Source: Chryseobacterium panacisoli
GTDB lineage: Bacteria; Bacteroidota; Bacteroidia; Flavobacteriales; Weeksellaceae
Assembly: GCF_008274625.1 (NCBI RefSeq)
Contig: NZ_VTRU01000006.1
Location: 62,001-126,000, forward strand
Direction of reading: 5' to 3'
DNA length: 64,000 bases
This document shows, piece after piece, positions 52,725-62,240 of the stretch (positions are counted from its first letter, which is position 1; each line of letters opens with the position of its first letter). The notes under the pieces were generated by a model. That model was not told where the DNA came from, searched no databases, and was given only the letters and a program-made list of their open reading frames with translations. Both the position numbers and the translations under genes were made by a program.

Positions 52725-54083
52725 ATGTCAAATACCTTTTCCAAAATCAGAAACGCAATAGGACTATTCACATCCATAGATTTTGATCAGCTGAGTGCCA
52801 TTTCTCAAAAAGTAGATCTGCCAAAACTGATGCATAATTTTTCAAAACTGGATGATAAACAGCTTTCCGGGCTTATGAAAATGCTTGATCCGGAAAAGAA
52901 AAAGAAAGAACTTCCTCCTATTGACGGAGATTTTTATGATATCTACCATACCCTTACTCCTGAACAGCGCGAAATTCAGCTGAAAGTAAGAGCTTTCATG
53001 GAAAAAGAAGTAAAACCCCTGGTGAATCATTACTGGCTCAGAGACGAATTTCCTTTTGAACTCATCCCGAAATTCCAGAAGCTTGATATCTGCGGGGTTA
53101 CCTATGAAGGATATGGCTGTCCGGGGATGCCTTTCCTGATGGAAGGTGTCATAGCAATGGAAATGGCAAGAGTGGATGCTTCTATTGCTACATTTTTCGG
53201 AGTGCAGTCAGGATTGGCAATGGGCTCTATTTATATCTGCGGATCTGAAGAGCAGAAGCAAAAATGGCTTCCACAGATGCAGAAATTTGAAAAAATAGGA
53301 GCTTTCGGACTTACAGAGCCGGAAGTAGGTTCCGGAGCAGCAGGCGGACTTACCGTAACCTGTAAAAAAACACCTGAAGGCTGGGTTCTGAATGGTCAGA
53401 AAAAATGGATTGGTAACGCCACCTTTGCTGATATAATCATTATCTGGGCAAGAGATCTGGACAGCGGAGAAGTGAAAGGATTTATTGTAGAAAAAGATAA
53501 TCCGGGATACTCCGTAGAAAAGATCAAAGGGAAAATGGCTTTAAGAATTGTTCAGAATGGATTGATTACGTTAAAAGATTGTCTTGTAACTGAAGAAAAC
53601 CGTTTGCAGAATGCCAACTCATTTAAAGATACAGGAAAAGTACTGAGAATGACCAGGGCAGGAGTGGCATGGATGGCCACAGGCTGCGCACGCGGAGCTT
53701 ATGAAAGTGCTTTAGATTATACCCGAAAAAGAGAACAGTTCGGAAGACCTATTGCCTCATTTCAAATGATTCAGGGACACTTGGTGGAAATGCTGTCCAA
53801 TCTTACTGCTATGCAAACTATGGTATTCCGGTTGTCTGAAATGCAGGATGAGGGAATTTTAAAAGATGAGCACGCATCTTTAGCTAAAGTTTTCTGTACA
53901 CTCAGAACAAGAGATATTGTTTCCAGAGCAAGAGAGGTGATGGGAGGCAACGGAATTCTACTGGAGTACGACGTAGCCAGATTTGTTGCCGATGCAGAAG
54001 CTATTTATTCCTATGAAGGAACAAAAGAAATCAATTCATTGATTGTAGGACGCTCCATTACAGGCTTTAGTGCTTTTGTATAG
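52725..54083 (+). CDS. Acyl-CoA dehydrogenase, glutaryl-CoA dehydrogenase-like
   Basis: A 452-aa FAD enzyme. FAD and substrate segments GAFGLTEPEVGSGAAGGL and WIGNATFADI are present, REQFGRPIASFQMIQ follows, and the C-terminal AIYSYEGTKEINSLIVGRSITG contains the catalytic Glu of the type seen in glutaryl-CoA dehydrogenase. Likely a role in lysine/tryptophan degradation, but related acyl-CoA dehydrogenases share this ending. The start at 52725 is preferred to an in-frame ATG at 52662 that adds a hydrophobic, non-family tail. Confidence 0.88.
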   Translation: MSNTFSKIRNAIGLFTSIDFDQLSAISQKVDLPKLMHNFSKLDDKQLSGLMKMLDPEKKKKELPPIDGDFYDIYHTLTPEQREIQLKVRAFMEKEVKPLVNHYWLRDEFPFELIPKFQKLDICGVTYEGYGCPGMPFLMEGVIAMEMARVDASIATFFGVQSGLAMGSIYICGSEEQKQKWLPQMQKFEKIGAFGLTEPEVGSGAAGGLTVTCKKTPEGWVLNGQKKWIGNATFADIIIIWARDLDSGEVKGFIVEKDNPGYSVEKIKGKMALRIVQNGLITLKDCLVTEENRLQNANSFKDTGKVLRMTRAGVAWMATGCARGAYESALDYTRKREQFGRPIASFQMIQGHLVEMLSNLTAMQTMVFRLSEMQDEGILKDEHASLAKVFCTLRTRDIVSRAREVMGGNGILLEYDVARFVADAEAIYSYEGTKEINSLIVGRSITGFSAFV

Positions 54084-54099
54084 GAACAGGTAGCAGAAA

Positions 54100-54143
54100 C
54101 AGATAATAGGCTGTAGGCAATGCAACCTGCCACCTATTATCTG
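54100..54143. repeat. Hairpin between convergent acyl-CoA dehydrogenase and doxX
   Basis: CAGATAATAGG (54100-54110) and CCTATTATCTG (54133-54143) are exact reverse complements, flanked by GGTAGCAG and GCCACC. There is no T-tract, so it may be a dispersed palindromic element used as a transcript end rather than a standard terminator. Confidence 0.6.
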
Positions 54144-54148
54144 CCACC

Positions 54149-54526
54149 TTATGAAACTAAATGTTTATATTTTTCCTTGTTGTCAAGAATCATCCATAAA
54201 TTGATCAGGAACATTACCCCGGCAATACCCATTCCCATTGGAGATTTATCCATAGTGAAAACATGAGTGACAATTCCAACCATAACAGGTAGAATAACAA
54301 TAGCTCCCAATGCCCTTGTCTTTGGGAAAATGAATAATAATCCGCCAATGACTTCAACGATGCCCACTAATGGCATCAGCCAGCTGATTTCTCCAAAAGC
54401 AGCGAAAAGTTTCATTTGTTCCGGAGTAGGTTTCTCCATAGGCATATAATTGAAAAACTTGTTTAATCCGGCATTAACAAACATAAGACCGAATAGTAAG
54501 CATAAAATGAATTTTATTATTTTCAT
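54149..54526 (-). CDS. DoxX family membrane protein
   Basis: A 125-aa inner-membrane protein with four hydrophobic helices and the DoxX-like pattern (FVNAGLNKFFNYMP at the start, EVIGGLLFIFPKTRALGAIVILPVM in the middle). Function of this DoxX-like group is not settled. It stands alone. Confidence 0.85.
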   Translation of the reverse strand: MKIIKFILCLLFGLMFVNAGLNKFFNYMPMEKPTPEQMKLFAAFGEISWLMPLVGIVEVIGGLLFIFPKTRALGAIVILPVMVGIVTHVFTMDKSPMGMGIAGVMFLINLWMILDNKEKYKHLVS

Positions 54527-54679
54527 GATTGATGATTTGATATCAAATGTAAAATAAAAATGGGATATTTTATGATTAATTTAACGCAAAATATCAAATC
54601 AATTGTTAATGTGCGTTAATTGGTGTTTTTGTATAATTTTATTTTATATCTTCGAGGGACAAACAAAAACTAATAGATC

Positions 54680-54928
54680 ATGCTAAAAAATCTTAAAAAA
54701 TTAAACCGCACGGATTTAAGAGAAATCCAAGGAGGAGGAGGTGTTGGAAAATGTGATATAGGCCCAATAGGCTGTCCATGTAAAATTCCACCGGGTGATC
54801 CTTGTTTAGGAGGTCCTGGAGGTGAACCCGGAGGCCCTACTTATGGATACTGTCCGGATGTTCAGTCTTATATTCTATGTACAGACACTTGTCCAAATGG
54901 GACGAGCCCATTGTGTCCTCTTTCATAA
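54680..54928 (+). CDS. Cys-rich GG-leader peptide (bacteriocin-like/RiPP precursor candidate)
   Basis: An 82-aa peptide. Residues 1-19 (LKNLKKLNRTDLREIQGG) form a leader with a double-glycine end, of the kind found in many small Chryseobacterium bacteriocin-like precursors. The following 63 residues are rich in Gly and Pro and hold eight Cys. The double-glycine site predicts cleavage by a peptidase-containing exporter. No modification enzyme, exporter or immunity gene is adjacent. A -7-like TATCTTCG lies about 30 nt upstream. It may be a disulfide-rich secreted peptide rather than a toxin. Confidence 0.8.
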   Translation: MLKNLKKLNRTDLREIQGGGGVGKCDIGPIGCPCKIPPGDPCLGGPGGEPGGPTYGYCPDVQSYILCTDTCPNGTSPLCPLS

Positions 54929-54935
54929 CAAAAAT

Positions 54936-54970
54936 AAAAAAGACTGTCTTGAAAAAGGCAGTCTTTTTTA
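54936..54970. terminator. Terminator after the GG-leader peptide, usable from both sides
   Basis: AAAAAGACTGTC (54936-54947) pairs with GGCAGTCTTTTT (54957-54968), one G-U pair, with A/T runs on both flanks. It may also end the - strand AI-2E transporter gene. Confidence 0.85.
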
Positions 54971-55012
54971 TTCTATTTCAAAGCTAGAGATATATTAATT
55001 ATTACTCATATC

Positions 55013-56125
55013 CTAATCCATCTCTTTCAAAGTAATATTCTTGGAAATCTTATAGCTTTTCTTTTTCTTATGAGGTCTCGGTTCTTCTCCCAGCAATCTT
55101 CCCCAAGGTTTGAGATCATCCACTCTTTCACAGATAATTTTTATAATCGCAATGGCCGGGATACACAGGAACATTCCTGCAATTCCCCAAAGATGTTCTC
55201 CCAACAGAATACCAATAAAGGAAAATAAAGCATTAATTTTTACTTTGGAGCCCACAACAAATGGCAGGACAATATTTCCATCTACAGCATGAATGGCAAT
55301 ATATCCCAAAGCAACATAAATACATGTTGAAGGGGTAGAAGTTGCAAAAGCTATAAAACAGGAAATTAAAAGGGAAATAAAAATTCCCAGATACGGAATA
55401 ACGTTTAATAACCCGGTAAGAACTCCCAAAAGAATAGCATATTTCACTCCCAGAATTGTAAGAAGAATGGAGGTAAGAATGGATACAATAATCACCTGAA
55501 GAAAAAGTCCGAAGATGTATTTCTTGGTCATGATACGAATCTCATTTACCGCTTCCTGTACGCTTGATTTATGTCTTTCGTTGAAGACGGTAACAATAAA
55601 ATTATTTAAAAGCCTTCTGTAATTTAAAATAAAGATAAAAAATAGGGTGAAAAATATAATAAAGCCAAATCCCGTGGAGAAAATTCCAAAAGTAAATCCT
55701 AAAATAGCGCCTGAAGAAGACAGAAGTTTACTCAATCCCTGATTGATATAATCTACCTGTTCATCTACTTTCACATTGAATGTTTTGGAAACCCAGTGCT
55801 GCAGGCCCTTGAAAACAGTTGTAAACTGCTCACTGAGATGAGGAAGATCCTTACTGAAGTCTGATAGCTGATTGGTGAAAAAGTAAATAATTCCGCCTAA
55901 AATGATCAACATAATGAACACCGAAGTCATTGTGGACATTGATCTTGGGAATCTTAACTTTCTTTCCATAAAAGTAGCCGCCGGCAAAAACAGCATATCC
56001 ATAAGGAATGCAAGAAAGAACGGAGCCAAAATACTCTGTCCTAATGCCAGAAGATAGCCAAGACCGATGATAGAAATTACCACAAGTGTAAGCTTGACAA
56101 GGAAAGGAAGTCTAAGAAAATTCAT
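55013..56125 (-). CDS. AI-2E family transporter
   Basis: A 370-aa inner-membrane protein of the AI-2 exporter/TqsA-YdiK superfamily. About seven to eight helices; the family core AILLGVLTGLLNVIPYLGIFIS and the late VGSKVKINALFSFIGILLGEHLWGIAG block are clear. The substrate of most members is unknown, and quorum-signal export should not be assumed. The C-terminal tail is basic (RPHKKKKSYK). Confidence 0.92.
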   Translation of the reverse strand: MNFLRLPFLVKLTLVVISIIGLGYLLALGQSILAPFFLAFLMDMLFLPAATFMERKLRFPRSMSTMTSVFIMLIILGGIIYFFTNQLSDFSKDLPHLSEQFTTVFKGLQHWVSKTFNVKVDEQVDYINQGLSKLLSSSGAILGFTFGIFSTGFGFIIFFTLFFIFILNYRRLLNNFIVTVFNERHKSSVQEAVNEIRIMTKKYIFGLFLQVIIVSILTSILLTILGVKYAILLGVLTGLLNVIPYLGIFISLLISCFIAFATSTPSTCIYVALGYIAIHAVDGNIVLPFVVGSKVKINALFSFIGILLGEHLWGIAGMFLCIPAIAIIKIICERVDDLKPWGRLLGEEPRPHKKKKSYKISKNITLKEMD

Positions 56126-56259
56126 AATCTAAAAATCTGCAGTGTGGAATAAAAATAAGAAAACCCCTCTGAATTGAAAAGCTTTTTATTCAATCCTTCA
56201 GAATTTTATTCTATTGTATCAAATTTTATTCCATGCAGCCAGGAGAAGAATGTATTTGT

Positions 56260-56300
56260 TTACAAAACAGAAACACGCCCTGATGCTCAGAACGTGTTTC
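56260..56300 (-). terminator. Intrinsic terminator after lon
   Basis: On the - strand GAAACACG and CGTGTTTC (56293-56300 and 56270-56277) form an 8-bp stem followed by TGTTTTG. Confidence 0.75.
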
Positions 56301-56332
56301 CTTATTGAGAAGTTAATATGTTATAAATTGTT

Positions 56333-58738
56333 TTATTCTTCAATGGCGATGTCAATGACTTCTTCCATTCTGTTGACGTAATGTACTTTCAGGTTTTTTA
56401 AATAATCTTTTTTGATCTCTTCCACATCTTTTCTGTTGGCTTCACAAAGAATTACATCCTTAATTCCCGCTCTTGTAGCCGCAAGAAGTTTTTCTTTGAT
56501 TCCCCCTACAGGAAGTACTTTTCCTCTTAGAGTAATTTCTCCTGTCATAGCAAGATGGGGTTTTACTTTCTTGTTTTTAAAAGAAGAAACCATTGAAGTC
56601 AGCATGGCAATACCTGCGGATGGTCCGTCCTTAGGGGTTGCTCCTTCCGGAACGTGTACGTGAATGTTTTTCTTGTCCATTTCCTCCTGAGGAATTCCCA
56701 GTTCGTCATGCTTAGCTTTAATATATTCAAGTGCAATAGTAGCAGATTCTTTCATTACTGTCCCAAGGTTTCCGGTCATCGTTAATGCCCCCTTTCCATT
56801 GCTTAAAATACTTTCAATATAAAGAATGTCTCCGCCTACGCTTGTCCAGGCAAGACCTGTTACCACTCCGGGTACTCCTGTAATTTCTGATAAGCTTTTC
56901 GGTCTTGGGACTCCAAGGATTTCATCTACTTTTTCAAGCGAAATTTTTGGATCATATTCTTTTACCAAAGCTGTCTGAAGCGCTACCCATCTTCCAACGG
57001 CAGCAATTCTTTTTTCCAAGGTTCTTACACCGCTTTCCGAAGTGTGGGCTTCTATAATATGCTTAAGCTCTGCATTTCCAAGTTTGAATGATTTTGCATC
57101 CAGACCATTTTCCTCCTGCTGCTTCCTGATTAAGTGTCTTTTTGCAATCTCAATCTTTTCCTCCAAAGTATAACCGGCAATCTGAATGATCTCTGTTCTG
57201 TCTAAAAGAGGAGTCTGTATTGTTGAAAGAGAATTGGCTGTAGCAATAAACATCACTTTTGACAGGTCATACCCCATCTCAAGGAAATTGTCATAGAAAG
57301 ATTTATTTTGTTCAGGATCAAGAACTTCTAGTAATGCTGAACTTGGATCCCCATGAAGACCCTGCGCGATTTTATCAATCTCATCAAGGACGATTACCGG
57401 GTTTGAGGTACCGGATTTTTTGATCGACTGCAAAATTCTTCCTGCCATAGCACCGATATACGTTTTTCTATGTCCGCGGATCTCACTCTCGTCATGCAGG
57501 CCACCTAATGACAGTCTCACATATTTTCTTCCCAAAGCATCTGCAATAGACTTTCCTAAAGAAGTTTTACCAACTCCCGGAGGGCCTACCAGCAATAGAA
57601 TAGGAGACTTCATGTTGTTTTTTAATTTTAAAACAGCCATGTGTTCCAAAATTCTCTTCTTGATATCTTCCAGTCCAAAGTGAGCCTTGTCAAGCACTTT
57701 TTCTGCTTTTGCAATATCAAAAATATCTTTTGTATACGTTTCCCACGGAAGATCTGTAAAGAAATCAAGATAATTTCTCTGTACATTATAGTCCGGAGAA
57801 TTAGGATTCTGGCGTTGAAGTCTGCCGATTTCCTTCTGGAAATGCTCCTCTACTTCCTTGCTCCATTTTTTGGTTTTAGCCTTGGCAAGAAGATCTTCAA
57901 CATCACTTTCAGGCCCTCCGCCCAATTCTTCCTGAATGGTTCTGATCTGCTGATTCAGGAAATATTCCCTCTGCTGCTTGTCAAGATCCTTTGAGGTTTT
58001 CTGATGAATCTGGTTTCTTAATTCCAGTTTTCTGAAATCTTCATGCATCATTTCGTAGCACTGATTAGCTCTTATCATCAGATTTTTCTCTTCAAGAAGC
58101 TTTTGTTTTGCTATTGAAGAAAAATTAGCATTGGTGCATATGAAATTAAGAAGATCATCATTGTTATTGATGTTTTTGATCGCAAAATTGGCTGCATTAG
58201 GAATATTCGGGTCAAGTTCAATGATCTTTAAAGCAAGATCTTTGATGTTCTCAAGCAATGCTTCATATTCCTCCTGGTTTTTGGGACGTGTATCTTTTAA
58301 TTTTGATATTTCTGCCCTGAAATACGGCTGGTTTTCAATGATCTTTTTAATCTTGAATCTATGGAAGCCTTTCGTGATTGCTGTAATATTTCCTTCCGGA
58401 AGCTTAATGATCTTAATGATCTTTGCCAATGTACCAGTGGCATATATATCTTTTTCGGCAGGCTGCTCCATATCCGAATTTTTCTGGCTTACAATTCCAA
58501 TGAAATCTCCGTTCTTCTGTGCTTCCTCAAGAAGCTGTATAGAGGTTTTTCTCCCGGCAGTAATAGGAATTACCACATTGGGGAACATTACCATATTTCT
58601 TACGGGAAGTATAGGGAATATTTTCTGTTCGGAATTTTTATCAGTCTCAGCGAAGTCGGAAAGATTGATTTCTTCAGCTACGATATCAAATCCGTCACTG
58701 ATCATTTCTTCTAAACTAATATCTTCAAATTCTGTCAT
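56333..58738 (-). CDS. lon: ATP-dependent protease Lon
   Basis: Cytosolic AAA+ serine protease for damaged and regulatory proteins, 801 aa. The N-terminal substrate domain begins FPILPVRNMVMFP; the AAA+ module has Walker A GPPGVGKTS and Walker B VIVLDEIDK; the protease domain has the S707 (KDGPSAG) and K750 (GGIKEK) dyad. The start is the ATG at 58738; the TTG two codons upstream is not needed. Two inverted repeats lie between this gene and the divergent ppiD-like gene (58748-58764 and 58792-58827) and may be regulatory. Confidence 0.97.
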   Translation of the reverse strand: MTEFEDISLEEMISDGFDIVAEEINLSDFAETDKNSEQKIFPILPVRNMVMFPNVVIPITAGRKTSIQLLEEAQKNGDFIGIVSQKNSDMEQPAEKDIYATGTLAKIIKIIKLPEGNITAITKGFHRFKIKKIIENQPYFRAEISKLKDTRPKNQEEYEALLENIKDLALKIIELDPNIPNAANFAIKNINNNDDLLNFICTNANFSSIAKQKLLEEKNLMIRANQCYEMMHEDFRKLELRNQIHQKTSKDLDKQQREYFLNQQIRTIQEELGGGPESDVEDLLAKAKTKKWSKEVEEHFQKEIGRLQRQNPNSPDYNVQRNYLDFFTDLPWETYTKDIFDIAKAEKVLDKAHFGLEDIKKRILEHMAVLKLKNNMKSPILLLVGPPGVGKTSLGKSIADALGRKYVRLSLGGLHDESEIRGHRKTYIGAMAGRILQSIKKSGTSNPVIVLDEIDKIAQGLHGDPSSALLEVLDPEQNKSFYDNFLEMGYDLSKVMFIATANSLSTIQTPLLDRTEIIQIAGYTLEEKIEIAKRHLIRKQQEENGLDAKSFKLGNAELKHIIEAHTSESGVRTLEKRIAAVGRWVALQTALVKEYDPKISLEKVDEILGVPRPKSLSEITGVPGVVTGLAWTSVGGDILYIESILSNGKGALTMTGNLGTVMKESATIALEYIKAKHDELGIPQEEMDKKNIHVHVPEGATPKDGPSAGIAMLTSMVSSFKNKKVKPHLAMTGEITLRGKVLPVGGIKEKLLAATRAGIKDVILCEANRKDVEEIKKDYLKNLKVHYVNRMEEVIDIAIEE

Positions 58739-58747
58739 AGTCAATCG

Positions 58748-58764
58748 AATGACAAATTGTCATT
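58748..58764. promoter_or_regulatory. Palindrome immediately upstream of lon
   Basis: AATGACAA-A-TTGTCATT, perfect 8-bp arms, ending 9 nt before the lon start codon. Possible operator or hairpin over the ribosome-binding region. Confidence 0.5.
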
Positions 58765-58791
58765 TTCGTTTTTTATCGTTAAAGGGATTTT

Positions 58792-58827
58792 TTATAATAT
58801 GCTCTGAAAACGTGTGGCATATTATAA
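58792..58827. promoter_or_regulatory. Inverted repeat in the lon/ppiD divergent region
   Basis: TTATAATATGC (58792-58802) and GCATATTATAA (58817-58827), exact 11-bp arms with a 14-nt spacer. The layout resembles a dimeric repressor site; it is not the CIRCE sequence. Confidence 0.5.
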
Positions 58828-58998
58828 TATTCTAAAAATGCACAATACTTATGCCATTTGTTTTTTACTTAAAAATACGGTCAAAATTTCCTTTTTTAGA
58901 TAATCTTTGCATTAAAAATCAAAATAAAGCAGTTCTGTTTCTGTAATTTCTTAAAAATGTGTATTTTCGCAAACTGATAAAAAACTATAATTTATAAA

Positions 58999-61152
58999 AT
59001 GGCAATTTTAGGACAGATTAGGAGTAAGCCTTGGCTTTTAATGGGAGTAATAGCCCTAGCGCTTTTGGCGTTCTTGGTGAACCCCGATAGTATCGACAAG
59101 GTTTTTGGTAAGAATCCTGACGTTTTAGGAAAAGTAAATGGTGAGAAAATCACCCGCGAAGAGTTCAATGATCAGCTTTTCGTGTTGCAGCAGCAGGCTG
59201 ATCAACAAGGTCGTCCGAAAAGCGGTCTTGAAGAGCAGGCTTGGCAGTTACTTGTACAATCTAAACTTATCAAACAACAGTTTGAGAAACTAGGTTTTGA
59301 AATGAATGATGATTATTTCTGGAATCAGATCCAGTATGATCAGATGTTTGCTCAGAATCAGCAGTTCTTTGATGAGAAAGGTAATTTTAAAACTCAAGAG
59401 CTTAAAAAAGAAATTGAAACATTAAAAAACACCAATCCTGAAGGATATAATCAATGGTTGAAAACTAAAAAGACGATTGAGTACAGACTAATGGCAAGAC
59501 AGGTGTTTACCAATATTTCAGCAGGTGTCACTACCGGTAAGAAAGAAGCAGAAGAATTGATGAAGCAGAGAGATCAGCTTGCAGATATCGACTTTGTGAA
59601 AGTAGATTATGCAGCGTATCTTCAGAAAACAAAGGTCAATGTTACAACACAGGATCTGGCAGACTACATCAAGCAGCACCCTGTAATGTTTAAAGCTGAA
59701 CCAAGCAGAAATATCGGTGTCGTATATTTTCCATCAAAACCTAGTGCAGCAGATGATGCAGCAACTTTGAAAGAAATTACAAAATTATATTCAGGAGGTA
59801 CAGATGCAAGCGGAGGTACTGAAAACTTCCAGAATACGAAAAACGATTCTATGTTTGTAATGGCAAATTCTGATGCGCCATTCAATCCTCAGTATATGAA
59901 TCCTGCTCAATTGCCTCCAACGATCAAAGATCAGATCACAGCAGCAGCAGTTGGTCAGACTTTTGGTCCTTATAAAGAGCAAGATGTTTATGTAGTTTCT
60001 AAACTTGTAGGCAAAAGAGCTTCAGATTCTACTTTATCAAGACATATCCTTATTGCATTCAAAGGAAGTCCTGCAGGTGAAGGGGTAACAAGATCTAAAG
60101 AGCAGGCTAAGAAATTAGCAGACTCTATCGGTGCTATCGTAAAAGCAGCTCCTGCTAAATTTACAGAATTCCTTAAGCTTTCCAGCGATCCGAATTCTGC
60201 AGCACAGGGAGGTAGCTTAGGATGGACAACTCCGGAAACGCCTTTCGTACCTGAATTCCTTGCTTACCTTGCAAGCAATCCTAAAGGAGCTACTGGTGTA
60301 GTAGAAACACAGTTTGGTTACCATATCATCAACATTGAAGATAAAAAATCAGGATCAATGGGGTATAAAGTTGCCAACCTTGTGAAAGCAATTAAACCTT
60401 CAGATGCTACTGAAGCTGAATCAGATAAAAAATCAAGAAAATTCATTCAGCAGGTTCAAGGGAAATCTTTCAACGATTTCGTGAATATCGCTAAAAAAGG
60501 AAATTACCAGTTCTCAAATCCAAAAGCGGCAAAAAGGTTTGAAGGTCAGATTCAGGGCTTAGGAACTGAAAAAGACTCAGAAATTCTTACTTGGGCTTTT
60601 GATAAGAAAAGAGAGAAAGGAGATACTGAATTATTTACTGTAGATGGAACAGGTGATAAAATTGTAGTTTATCTGAACGGAAAACAGGATGCAGGTCTTG
60701 CTGATCCGGAATCTGTAAGAGATCAGATCGAAGTTATCGTTAAAAATAAATTGGCTGCAAAACAAATTTCTGATAAGATTACAGCAGCAAAAGCCTCTAG
60801 CTTAGATCAGATTGCTAAATTATTCGCAGCTCCAAAACAATCTGCTCAGGTAAATCTATTGAATCCTTCAGTAGCTGGCGCTATGGAGCCTAAAGTTGCC
60901 GGTGCAGCATTCGGTATTGCAAAAGGTAAGCTTTCTAACCCGGTTGAAGGAGGAACAGGAGTTTATGTTTTGATCAAAAAATCAGAAACTATAAACAAAC
61001 AACCTGGAGATCTTAAGCAGTTTACAGAATCTCTTACTCAGAGAAGTTCTGGAATGTTCGGGCAGGCTTGGATGAAAAGTCTTCAGGATAATGCAGATAT
61101 TGAAGATTTTAGAATTGAAATCTGGGGTAAACTTGGAAATCAGCAACAATAA
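58999..61152 (+). CDS. Membrane-anchored peptidyl-prolyl isomerase (PpiD/SurA type)
   Basis: A 717-aa periplasmic foldase. One N-terminal transmembrane anchor (about residues 12-28), a SurA-N/PpiD-N-like helical domain to about 200, a parvulin domain with SRHILIAFKGS and AAQGGSLGWTTPETPFVPEF (near residues 345-455), and a C-terminal helical/parvulin-like domain. Assists outer-membrane and secreted protein folding. It is divergent from lon, another quality-control gene. A -7-like TATTTTCG lies at 58962-58969. Confidence 0.92.
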   Translation: MAILGQIRSKPWLLMGVIALALLAFLVNPDSIDKVFGKNPDVLGKVNGEKITREEFNDQLFVLQQQADQQGRPKSGLEEQAWQLLVQSKLIKQQFEKLGFEMNDDYFWNQIQYDQMFAQNQQFFDEKGNFKTQELKKEIETLKNTNPEGYNQWLKTKKTIEYRLMARQVFTNISAGVTTGKKEAEELMKQRDQLADIDFVKVDYAAYLQKTKVNVTTQDLADYIKQHPVMFKAEPSRNIGVVYFPSKPSAADDAATLKEITKLYSGGTDASGGTENFQNTKNDSMFVMANSDAPFNPQYMNPAQLPPTIKDQITAAAVGQTFGPYKEQDVYVVSKLVGKRASDSTLSRHILIAFKGSPAGEGVTRSKEQAKKLADSIGAIVKAAPAKFTEFLKLSSDPNSAAQGGSLGWTTPETPFVPEFLAYLASNPKGATGVVETQFGYHIINIEDKKSGSMGYKVANLVKAIKPSDATEAESDKKSRKFIQQVQGKSFNDFVNIAKKGNYQFSNPKAAKRFEGQIQGLGTEKDSEILTWAFDKKREKGDTELFTVDGTGDKIVVYLNGKQDAGLADPESVRDQIEVIVKNKLAAKQISDKITAAKASSLDQIAKLFAAPKQSAQVNLLNPSVAGAMEPKVAGAAFGIAKGKLSNPVEGGTGVYVLIKKSETINKQPGDLKQFTESLTQRSSGMFGQAWMKSLQDNADIEDFRIEIWGKLGNQQQ

Positions 61153-61173
61153 GAAATTCATTTCAATGATATA

Positions 61174-61206
61174 AAAAGCGACAAATTTTTTTGTCGCTTT
61201 TTTTTG
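61174..61206 (+). terminator. Intrinsic terminator after the PpiD-like gene
   Basis: AAAAGCGACAAA (61174-61185) pairs perfectly with TTTGTCGCTTTT (61190-61201), followed by TTTTT. Confidence 0.9.
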
Positions 61207-61225
61207 TATTTAACGCAGAACAATA

Positions 61226-61259
61226 TTGGAAAAGATTTATTTAAAATGTGTTATATTTG
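61226..61259 (+). promoter_or_regulatory. Promoter of the MCE protein gene
   Basis: TTG at 61226-61228, 23-nt spacer, TATATTTG at 61252-61259. The spacer is at the upper end of the usual range. Confidence 0.55.
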
Positions 61260-61281
61260 CTTATTAGAAAAAAATTAGCAA

Positions 61282-62232
61282 GTGAAGTTCAGTAAAGAAT
61301 TAAAAGCTGGTGTGATCACACTTCTGGCTATTGTAGGCTTTGTGGTGTTGTTTCAGTTTATGAAAGGGAAAAGCCTTTTTACTACCGACAATATATTTTA
61401 CGCAAAATATGACAATGTAGAAGGTCTGGCGCAGTCTGCGGCGGTTTCTATCAACGGATTGAAAGTAGGGCAGGTGGATAAAATTATTCCTCTGACCTCA
61501 AAAGACGGTAAAATTAATTTTGTTGTAAAAATTACAGTAGATAACAAATTTGAGTTTTCAAAAAATTCATCATTAGAAATTTTTGAGCCAGGATTAATGT
61601 CCGGCAAAGAGATGAGAGTAAACCTTATGTATGGTGGCCCGACTGCAAAAGACGGCGATACCCTGAAAGGTGCTTTCAAACTGGGAACACTGGGAAGTCT
61701 TTCTTCTCAGGTAGGTCCGGTAAAAGATCAGCTGCAGGTTGTTCTGCATAGAGTCGACTCTTTAATGGCTAATGCCAATCTGCTTGTTGATGCACAAAAC
61801 AGAGCTGAGATAAAAGCTTTATTATCCAACCTTAACAAAACCGTAGGAGCATTACAGACTACAGCAGGAAGTGTAAACAACCTCGTAGGACACAATGACC
61901 CTAAACTGCAGAAAGTATTGGACGATGCAAGCCTTACGATGCAGAGTGGAAAAGTGACGCTGGATAAATACGGAACTCTGGCTCAGAGCATTGATACTAA
62001 ACAGTTGAATGCAACGATCGCCAATCTGGATGCTACAGTGGGTAAATTGAATCAGGTGATTGGTGGAATAGACAAAGGAGAAGGAAGTTTAGGTAAACTG
62101 ATGAAGGATGATCAGCTTTACAATAATCTGAACTCTGCATCTTCCAACCTGAATACATTAATCGAAGATATGAAAGCGAACCCGAAGAGATATATAAATT
62201 TCTCGGTTTTCGGTAAAAATAATAAAGACTAA
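61282..62232 (+). CDS. MCE (MlaD-like) family protein
   Basis: A 316-aa protein with one N-terminal transmembrane helix (about 9-27), an MCE domain (about 35-115: YDNVEGLAQSAAVSINGLKVGQV; GLMSGKEMRVNL) and a long helical C-terminal region. MCE proteins bind lipids and work with an MlaE/MlaF ABC transporter; the only such transporter in the window is at 42945-44512, about 17 kb away. The start codon is GTG at 61282. It ends 8 nt before the iron-sulfur oxidoreductase gene. Confidence 0.9.
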   Translation: MKFSKELKAGVITLLAIVGFVVLFQFMKGKSLFTTDNIFYAKYDNVEGLAQSAAVSINGLKVGQVDKIIPLTSKDGKINFVVKITVDNKFEFSKNSSLEIFEPGLMSGKEMRVNLMYGGPTAKDGDTLKGAFKLGTLGSLSSQVGPVKDQLQVVLHRVDSLMANANLLVDAQNRAEIKALLSNLNKTVGALQTTAGSVNNLVGHNDPKLQKVLDDASLTMQSGKVTLDKYGTLAQSIDTKQLNATIANLDATVGKLNQVIGGIDKGEGSLGKLMKDDQLYNNLNSASSNLNTLIEDMKANPKRYINFSVFGKNNKD

Positions 62233-62240
62233 TACACCTT

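Noticed and set aside
55013..56125. Quorum-sensing exporter based on the AI-2E family name
   Set aside because: Most members of this family do not have a shown AI-2 role, and there is no luxS or related gene in the window.
58739..58744. TTG start for lon two codons upstream of the ATG
   Set aside because: The ATG at 58738 gives the normal N-terminus and there is no reason to prefer a TTG.
61282..62232. Assigning the MCE gene to a complete local Mla operon
   Set aside because: No permease or ATPase gene is adjacent; the neighbours are a foldase and an iron-sulfur oxidoreductase.
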